26,653 nt of DNA. Origin: DATMQA01 sp035566895. GTDB lineage: Bacteria; Verrucomicrobiota; Verrucomicrobiia; Limisphaerales; UBA8199. The stretch covers positions 1-26,653 of the forward strand of contig DATMQA010000066.1 in assembly GCA_035566895.1 (NCBI GenBank), read 5' to 3'. Below are positions 21,464 to 26,653 of the stretch, one piece after another (position 1 is the first letter of the stretch; each line of letters starts with the position of its first letter). The notes beneath the pieces are model-generated. The model had not been told where the DNA came from, did no database searches, and was given only the letters and a program-made list of their open reading frames with translations. The position numbers and the translations under genes are program-made.

Positions 21464-21497
21464 TCTCGCGTATTTGGTGTTTGGAGTTCTTCTGAAG

Positions 21498-22481
21498 ATG
21501 AAGTCCCACCCGAAAATCATCGACCGCATCATCCAGGGCATCCGCGACAGCCGCACGTTTTGTGTCGTGGGTCACATCCGCCCCGATGGCGACTGCGTCG
21601 GTTCCCAATTAGGGCTCGCCCTGGCGCTGCAGAACGAAGGCAAAAAAGTGGTCTGTTGGAACGAAGACCCGATCCCGCAGAAGTATGAGTTCCTCGATCC
21701 CGATCACACCTTTCAAAAACCCAAGCCTGGCGGCAAATTCGATTGCGTGATCGCCACCGACGCCGCCAGCTTCGAACGTTTCGGTACCGTCGGTCCTTGC
21801 GTCACCGACCGCAAACTTTTCATCAACATCGACCACCACGAGAGTAATACCCGCTACGCCGACATCAACTGGGTCTCGGCGCGTGAACCCTCGACCGGCG
21901 AACTTATTTTCCGCCTGCTCAAAGCCGCCAAGTGGCCCATCACCAAGCGCATCGCCGATTGCCTCTTTACCGCAGTCTCGACCGATACCGGCTCGTTTCA
22001 ATATCCCACCACGCGTCCCGGCACATTCCACGTCGCCGCGGAAGTCGTGCGCCGCGGGGCGGACCTCGCCAAAATCTGCGATGAGGTATATCAATCCTAC
22101 CCGCTGTCGCGCGCCCGGCTCCTTCGGCACGTCTACAGCCATTTCCGTCTGACGCATCAGAATCAAATCGCGTATTTCTGGCTCAAGAAGGCCGATTTCA
22201 CCCGCTCCGGCGCTGAGAGCTGCGACACGGAGGGTTTGATCGATCATATCCGGGCAATTGCGCCGGTGGTGGTCGCTTGCGTCTTCGAAGAAATCGAGCC
22301 CGGACTGACCCGCATCAGTCTGCGTTCCAAGAGCGATAAAGTAAACGTGAACGAAATTGCGGCGGAATTCGGTGGCGGCGGGCACCCGGCCGCCGCGGGG
22401 GCCCGCATTCCCGGCAGGTCGCTTTCGGTGCAACGCAAAGTAATCGCGGCCATCAAGAAGGCGCTTAATTCGAGCAAATGA
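21498..22481 (+). CDS. nrnA: DHH/DHHA1 phosphoesterase, NrnA-like
   Basis: The 327-residue protein is a DHH-family phosphoesterase of the NrnA type, which degrades nanoRNAs and can dephosphorylate pAp. Metal-binding motifs are intact: H26-x3-D30-x-D32 (GHIRPDGDCVGS), D88 (ATDAAS), D112-H113-H114 (NIDHHESN) and D163 (STDTGSFQYP). The DHHA1 substrate domain ends in GGGGHPAAAG (292-301). The ATG at 21498 was chosen because it starts at the conserved N-terminal helix; the same frame runs upstream through rbfA in another phase. It follows rbfA by 34 bp, the order seen in many bacteria, where truB usually comes next; here an MFS transporter does. NrnA is favoured over pAp-only or RecJ-like alternatives by length and context. 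Confidence 0.9.
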   Translation: MKSHPKIIDRIIQGIRDSRTFCVVGHIRPDGDCVGSQLGLALALQNEGKKVVCWNEDPIPQKYEFLDPDHTFQKPKPGGKFDCVIATDAASFERFGTVGPCVTDRKLFINIDHHESNTRYADINWVSAREPSTGELIFRLLKAAKWPITKRIADCLFTAVSTDTGSFQYPTTRPGTFHVAAEVVRRGADLAKICDEVYQSYPLSRARLLRHVYSHFRLTHQNQIAYFWLKKADFTRSGAESCDTEGLIDHIRAIAPVVVACVFEEIEPGLTRISLRSKSDKVNVNEIAAEFGGGGHPAAAGARIPGRSLSVQRKVIAAIKKALNSSK

Positions 22482-23767
22482 GAAAGCCCTCTGTCCTGGT
22501 AATTTTCCTGACGGTTTTTATCGACCTGATCGGGTTTGGAATCGTCGTCCCGCTGGTGCCGATTTATAGCCGGCATTTCGGCGCGCACGGTTTTGTTATT
22601 GGCGTTATCATTGCCTCCTTTTCGGCGATGCAATTTGTCTTCGCCCCGATTTGGGGGAGGCTCTCCGACCGCCATGGGCGTCGGCCGATTCTGCTGTTGA
22701 GCACTGCCGGGGCAGCAGGTTCCTACGTGCTTTTCGCGCTCAGCTCAGGGCTGGAGAATCACCTGGCGGCCATCTGGCTGATGGTGCTCGCGCGCGCCTT
22801 TGCCGGATTGTGCGGAGGCAATATCACAGTGGCCCAGGCATATATCGCCGACATCACCCCGCCGGAGCAACGCTCGCGCCGGATGGGTCTCATCGGCATG
22901 GCTTTCGGTCTTGGGTTTATTTTTGGTCCTATTATTGGCGGCCTCAGTCTCAAGTATATCGGCAACACCGGTCCGGGCTGGGTCGCCGCCTGCTTTTGTT
23001 CAGCCAACTTCCTGCTGGCCTTGTTCATTTTGGGGGAAAGCCGCCAGCCCAGCTCTGCGCCCGTGGCCCAGCGCCCCCACCTCGAGCAATGGGTACACAC
23101 CTTGACCCAGCCGAAAATCGGGCTGCTGGTTATCGTGTTCTTCCTGGCGACTTTTTGCTTTAGTTGTTTTGAAAGCACGCTTCCGTTAGTGGTCAGCGAC
23201 AATTTCCACCTGAATATCCAGACGGATGAAACCTCGGCCACTACCGTGACCTCTCTTTTCGCGTACTGTGGCATTATCGGCGCCTTGGTGCAGGGAGGCG
23301 CCATTGGCCGCCTGGTAAAAAAACTGGGCGAGCCGAAACTCATAGCCATCAGCCTCGTTCTGAATGCGATCAGCTTTGCCTGGCTCCCGTTCATCAAAGG
23401 AACAGCGCCGCTTTCCTGGGGAACTCTTTTCCGCCCGGAAGGCTTGCCCTGGCTGGCGATGCTGGCGGCTCTGGGTTTGCTGGCGGTCGGCTCCGCTCTG
23501 ACCCGTCCTCCCCTATTCGGACTCCTCTCCAACCTCACCCCGGGCGACGAGCAAGGCGCCACGATTGGTGTCGCCCAGGGCGCGGGTAGCCTGGCGCGCA
23601 TCCTTGGACCCATCTTCGCCACCAGCCTCTTGCCTCTTATGCCTCAGCTTCCTTACCTGGTTTGTGCCGCTATTCTCCTGATCACTACGGGTCTCGTGGC
23701 TCAACGGTTCGGGCGCGAACACCACCCCCTGAACACTACTGGAGTGACCGAAATTGCGAAGCCGTGA
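22478..23767 (+). CDS. MFS transporter, TetA-like drug:H+ antiporter family
   Basis: The 429-residue polytopic protein has about 12 membrane helices. Its N-terminus FIDLIGFGIVVPLVPIY and motif A GRLSDRHGRRP (60-70) are typical of the TetA/multidrug branch of the major facilitator superfamily; a motif C-like GLGFIFGPIIGG segment follows in helix 5. The substrate cannot be read from the sequence, and similarity to TetA does not prove tetracycline export. The ATG overlaps the nrnA stop (ATGA), so translation is coupled to the upstream operon. The next gene starts 10 bases after its stop codon. Confidence 0.92.
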   Translation: MRKPSVLVIFLTVFIDLIGFGIVVPLVPIYSRHFGAHGFVIGVIIASFSAMQFVFAPIWGRLSDRHGRRPILLLSTAGAAGSYVLFALSSGLENHLAAIWLMVLARAFAGLCGGNITVAQAYIADITPPEQRSRRMGLIGMAFGLGFIFGPIIGGLSLKYIGNTGPGWVAACFCSANFLLALFILGESRQPSSAPVAQRPHLEQWVHTLTQPKIGLLVIVFFLATFCFSCFESTLPLVVSDNFHLNIQTDETSATTVTSLFAYCGIIGALVQGGAIGRLVKKLGEPKLIAISLVLNAISFAWLPFIKGTAPLSWGTLFRPEGLPWLAMLAALGLLAVGSALTRPPLFGLLSNLTPGDEQGATIGVAQGAGSLARILGPIFATSLLPLMPQLPYLVCAAILLITTGLVAQRFGREHHPLNTTGVTEIAKP

Positions 23768-23776
23768 GGCTGCAAG

Positions 23777-25462
23777 GTGAGCACAGGCTTATCCAAGGAC
23801 CGCGCTCGGGATTCGCTGCACCCTGGTGTCCGGACGAAGGCTTTAGAGCGCGCGGGTTCTGGGTCGGCTTTCCTTAAGGACGCTCCGCCGGCGTCGGCCG
23901 ACCAGACTTGGAGGCGAGGTGGGGCTCAAGGTTCGCGCGGCAAACACTTCGCGCCCAAACTCATTACTGTGGTGCTTTGGCTGATTTCAGTCGTTTCCAT
24001 CGCAGCCCCGTTAAGTTTTGAAATCCTCACCAAGCCAGGCTTGATTCAGGGCCCGCAAGATGGCCGGCTTTTCGTGATCCTCAGCCGTACCAACTCGCCG
24101 GACCCACGGTTTTCTCTCAGCCGGGCCGGTCGGGATGCTCCTTTTTCTTTGGCGCGCGACATCAAAGGCCTCGCGCCAGCCTCCATAGCGGTCCTTGACC
24201 AAACCGCGTTTAAGTTCGCGCTTACCAATCTTTCGGCTTTGCCTCGCGGGGATTATTTTGTGCAAGCGCTGTTTGATTCGAGCGTTGACCTTCGTTTTCC
24301 CAATGCGCCCGGAAACCTTTGTAGCCGTGCTCAAAAGATGAGCCTGGACGCGACTCACAGCGGCCCGGTCCAGCTCGAGCTGGACCAGCGACTACCACCC
24401 GAGGAAGTGCCTTTGGACACCGACCAAATTAAATTCGTCAAATTGCGGTCGAAATTGTTGAGCGAGTTCCATCACCGGCCGATTTATCTGCGCGCCGGAA
24501 TCGTCCTGCCGCGCGATTACCAGCGGGACACCACACGTCGCTATCCTCTTTGGGTCCGCATAGGCGGCTTTGGCAGCCGATATACCAGTGTTCGTCGGCT
24601 GTTAACGGAACAAAAGGAGTTGCGCCAGACCTGGCTGGCCGACGATTCCCCGCGGTTTCTCATGCTCCAACTCGACGGTGCCGGCCCTTACGGAGACCCA
24701 TATTATGTCAATTCCGCCAATAATGGGCCGTATGGAGACGCGTTGGTGCAGGAGTTGATTCCTTATGTTGAGGATAAGTTCCGAGGTATTGGGGTGCCGC
24801 GCTCGCGAGTCCTGTCCGGAGTTTCGACTGGGGGTTGGGTTTCACTGGCCCTTCAAATCTTTTATCCGGATTTCTTCAATGGGACCTGGTCGTCCTGTCC
24901 CGACCCGGTGGACTTTCGCTCCTTCGAACTGCTGAATATTTATCGGGACGCCAATGCGTATGCGGAGCTTCAGGGGAGCGAGCGCCCCAGTGAACGCGAC
25001 CTCAAGGGGAATATCATCCTTACGATGCGCCGTGAAGTTGGCATGGAGAACCTGCTCGGCCGCGGCAACAGTTACACCCTCTCGGGCCAGCAATGGGGCG
25101 CCTGGAATGCGGTCTATAGCCCGCGGGGTGCCGACGGCCTGCCCGCGTCTCTTTGGGACCCGCAAACGGGTGCGGTCAACCACGAGGTGGCGGAGCAATG
25201 GAAGCAATACGACCTGCGGCTCGTGCTGGAGAAGGATTGGAAAACCCTCGGCCCGAAGCTGCGCGGCAAGATCCATATCGCTTCCGGCGAAGCCGACCAG
25301 TATTTTCTCAACAACGCAGCGCATCTGCTGGACGAGTTCCTGTCGCATGCCGACCCGCCTTTTGAAGGCGCAATCACTTTTGGCCCGGGCAAAGGCCACG
25401 GTTGGTCCAACCTCTCCCTCAAAGCGATGTTGCAGGAGATGGCGGCCGCAGCTCAGCCGTAA
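23777..25462 (+). CDS. Secreted alpha/beta-hydrolase, putative esterase
   Basis: The 561-residue protein (GTG start) has a hydrophobic segment at 60-78 (LITVVLWLISVVSIAAPLSF), likely a signal peptide or anchor, an Ig-like N-terminal region (about 80-200), and a C-terminal alpha/beta-hydrolase of the esterase D/Fes type. The catalytic triad is visible: Ser350 in SGVSTGGW, Asp507 in GEADQYF and His541 in GKGHGWS. The mature protein should act outside the cytoplasm on an ester; the substrate is unknown (feruloyl or acyl esters, or siderophore esters, are family examples). The first 60 residues are Arg/Ala/Gly-rich, unlike a normal secretion signal, and overlap a palindrome-rich DNA segment, so the true start may be an in-frame GTG near 23969. 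GAGG at 23765 could serve the GTG at 23777. Confidence 0.85.
   Translation: MSTGLSKDRARDSLHPGVRTKALERAGSGSAFLKDAPPASADQTWRRGGAQGSRGKHFAPKLITVVLWLISVVSIAAPLSFEILTKPGLIQGPQDGRLFVILSRTNSPDPRFSLSRAGRDAPFSLARDIKGLAPASIAVLDQTAFKFALTNLSALPRGDYFVQALFDSSVDLRFPNAPGNLCSRAQKMSLDATHSGPVQLELDQRLPPEEVPLDTDQIKFVKLRSKLLSEFHHRPIYLRAGIVLPRDYQRDTTRRYPLWVRIGGFGSRYTSVRRLLTEQKELRQTWLADDSPRFLMLQLDGAGPYGDPYYVNSANNGPYGDALVQELIPYVEDKFRGIGVPRSRVLSGVSTGGWVSLALQIFYPDFFNGTWSSCPDPVDFRSFELLNIYRDANAYAELQGSERPSERDLKGNIILTMRREVGMENLLGRGNSYTLSGQQWGAWNAVYSPRGADGLPASLWDPQTGAVNHEVAEQWKQYDLRLVLEKDWKTLGPKLRGKIHIASGEADQYFLNNAAHLLDEFLSHADPPFEGAITFGPGKGHGWSNLSLKAMLQEMAAAAQP
23781..23940. repeat. Palindrome-rich segment in the esterase 5' region
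   Basis: Within 160 bp lie perfect palindromes GTCCGGAC (23828-23835), TCCTTAAGGA (23871-23880) and GTCGGCCGAC (23893-23902), with GC-rich sequence around them. It looks like a dispersed intergenic repeat rather than secretory protein coding sequence, though the reading frame stays open. No second copy occurs in this window. Confidence 0.35.
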
Positions 25463-25508
25463 TTTTTACCTGACATCTCCCGCCCCCTTCCCCTAGAGTG
25501 ATGTGGAC

Positions 25509-26285
25509 ATGAGCCGTCCACCATTGATTCTGGTCTCGCCCGATATCGAGAGCAAGGGAAAGGAATTCGGGGACCAATCGCTAAGCCTGTCGGGAAGGTA
25601 TCAGCAGGTGTTGCTCCGTGTTGGTGCGTTGCCAGTGGCTATGCCGGTGACGACGGCGCCGGAGTTGGTGGCTGAGTGCATTCGCCGTTGTGACGGCGTG
25701 CTGCTCACCGGGGGCGACGACGTCCAGCCCCGTCTTTATGCCAACGGCTTGTCGGCGCGCGTGCGCCGGACCGTTTCGGTCACGCCCGACGGCGGCGCGA
25801 GGGATTATCGGGAAATGCTCGTGATCGACCAGGTCTTTCGGCAGCGCAAGCCATTGCTGGCGATTTGCCGCGGCCAGCAAATCCTCAACGTGGCCCTGGG
25901 AGGCACGCTGGTGGCCGATATCCCGACCCAGATGCCAAAGGCGAAGAACCACCGCCGCATGGCCGAACGCAGCGAAATCGTGCACGAAGTGCGGTTGACA
26001 CCGGGTTCATTACTCTGCAAGATAACCGGCGGCCGGAAGTTAGGCGTGAATAGTACCCATCATCAGGCTGTCGGGCGCGTCGCTGCTGGACTGCAGGCGA
26101 CCGCGGTCAGCATGGATGGGGTTATCGAGGCGCTGGAATTAGAGCCTGGCGCAGCTTATTGGCTGCCGTTTCTGTTGAGCGTCCAGTTTCACCCGGAGCG
26201 TCTCGCGGACCGGTATCCGGAACATCACGCGATTTTCCGTGTGTTCACCCGAGCGTGCATGGCCAACAAAGATAAAAAATTATGA
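25509..26285 (+). CDS. Peptidase C26 / gamma-glutamyl hydrolase-like class I amidotransferase
   Basis: The 258-residue protein belongs to the class I glutamine amidotransferase fold of peptidase C26, whose known members hydrolyse gamma-glutamyl bonds (for example PuuD on gamma-glutamyl-GABA). The nucleophile is C120 in AICRGQQILNVALGG, and the His-Glu pair is H228/E230 in VQFHPER. GVLLTGGDDVQPRLY forms the oxyanion and substrate loop, and NSTHHQAVGRV is also typical. The length equals that of PuuD. No putrescine genes are adjacent, so a polyamine role is not supported here; peptide or folate substrates are possible. A GTG two codons upstream (25503) is an alternative start. Its stop overlaps the start of the next regulator gene. 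Confidence 0.9.
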   Translation: MSRPPLILVSPDIESKGKEFGDQSLSLSGRYQQVLLRVGALPVAMPVTTAPELVAECIRRCDGVLLTGGDDVQPRLYANGLSARVRRTVSVTPDGGARDYREMLVIDQVFRQRKPLLAICRGQQILNVALGGTLVADIPTQMPKAKNHRRMAERSEIVHEVRLTPGSLLCKITGGRKLGVNSTHHQAVGRVAAGLQATAVSMDGVIEALELEPGAAYWLPFLLSVQFHPERLADRYPEHHAIFRVFTRACMANKDKKL

Positions 26286-26653
26286 AGGGCAAAATCCTGG
26301 TGGTGGATGATGAACAAGGCATGCGCCGGCTGCTGAGCGAAGTGCTGGCGGCGGAGTATCAAGTGGTTCTGGCCGAAAACGGCGGCGCATTGCAGAAATG
26401 CTTTGGTCAGGAGCAGCCGGACGTAATTCTTTTGGACGTGCGCCTGGGGGATGCGAACGGGCTTGATCTGCTGCCGCAAATCAAGAAACGCTGGCCGGAA
26501 ACGGAGGTCATCATCCTGACCGGCGCGCCGGACGATAACGAGGCGGTCTCTTGGGCGGTTGAGGCCACCAAACGCGGCGCGTTCAATTTCGTTCGCAAAG
26601 GCGAGCGGTTCGATATTGAGAAGCTGGTGGCCGATGTGACCAACGCCGTCGAG
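26282..26653 (+). CDS. Response regulator, N-terminal receiver (truncated by window end)
   Basis: At least 124 residues are visible before the window ends with the frame still open. The receiver fold is clear: acidic pocket D9-D10, phospho-acceptor D52 in ILLDVRLG, T80 in IILTGAP and K106 in FNFVRKG. The start is set by the ATGA overlap with the upstream hydrolase (26282-26285). The segment after the acceptor is GDANG rather than the usual PxMDG, and the AVEATKRGAFNFV helix is typical of NtrC-type receivers that precede an AAA+ sigma54-activator domain. The output domain itself lies outside the window. Confidence 0.9.
   Translation, partial: MKGKILVVDDEQGMRRLLSEVLAAEYQVVLAENGGALQKCFGQEQPDVILLDVRLGDANGLDLLPQIKKRWPETEVIILTGAPDDNEAVSWAVEATKRGAFNFVRKGERFDIEKLVADVTNAVE

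Overview
The window is GC-rich and densely coded. It looks like a chromosomal segment of a soil or freshwater Verrucomicrobiota, most likely of the Pedosphaera/Limisphaerales type. This is inferred from gene content (HAF-repeat and PQQ-propeller secreted proteins, an FHA/zinc-finger/membrane protein, a small basic protein with RARWAK-type repeats, very large HAMP-array kinases), not from a marker-gene search. I see no rRNA, tRNA, insertion sequence, integrase or CRISPR array.

Layout: (1) 1-903 has no credible gene and is built of short phased repeats: a 42-bp array and several unrelated families with ~10-bp period. (2) 904-10721 is a two-component signalling cluster, all on the minus strand: a single-domain response regulator (10230-10721), a 2331-residue soluble hybrid kinase with 13 tandem 92-residue double-HAMP units, a GAF domain and three receiver domains (3021-10016), a REC-PAS-histidine kinase (1337-3010) and a second single-domain regulator overlapping its stop (904-1344). 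None has a DNA-binding output and no Hpt domain is visible. The two upstream regions share a palindromic element. (3) 10912-16881 holds a small basic nucleic-acid-binding-like protein, a divergent pair of secreted repeat proteins (HAF and PQQ propeller) sharing a C-terminal module, an FHA-zinc finger-membrane protein and a TMEM14-like membrane protein. (4) 16972-23767 is a translation/RNA operon, nusA-infB-rbfA-nrnA, with a structured leader before nusA and an MFS transporter coupled by a 4-bp overlap. (5) 23777-26653 holds a secreted alpha/beta-hydrolase, a class I glutamine amidotransferase-like C26 hydrolase and, overlapping its stop, the start of an NtrC-type response regulator cut by the window end.

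Functional picture: the minus-strand cluster looks like a cytoplasmic phosphorelay ending in stand-alone receivers, so its output is probably protein-protein. The nusA operon is housekeeping, but rimP, ylxR and truB, often found around it in other bacteria, are absent here. The secreted proteins are probably surface or periplasmic and unrelated in function to the signalling cluster.
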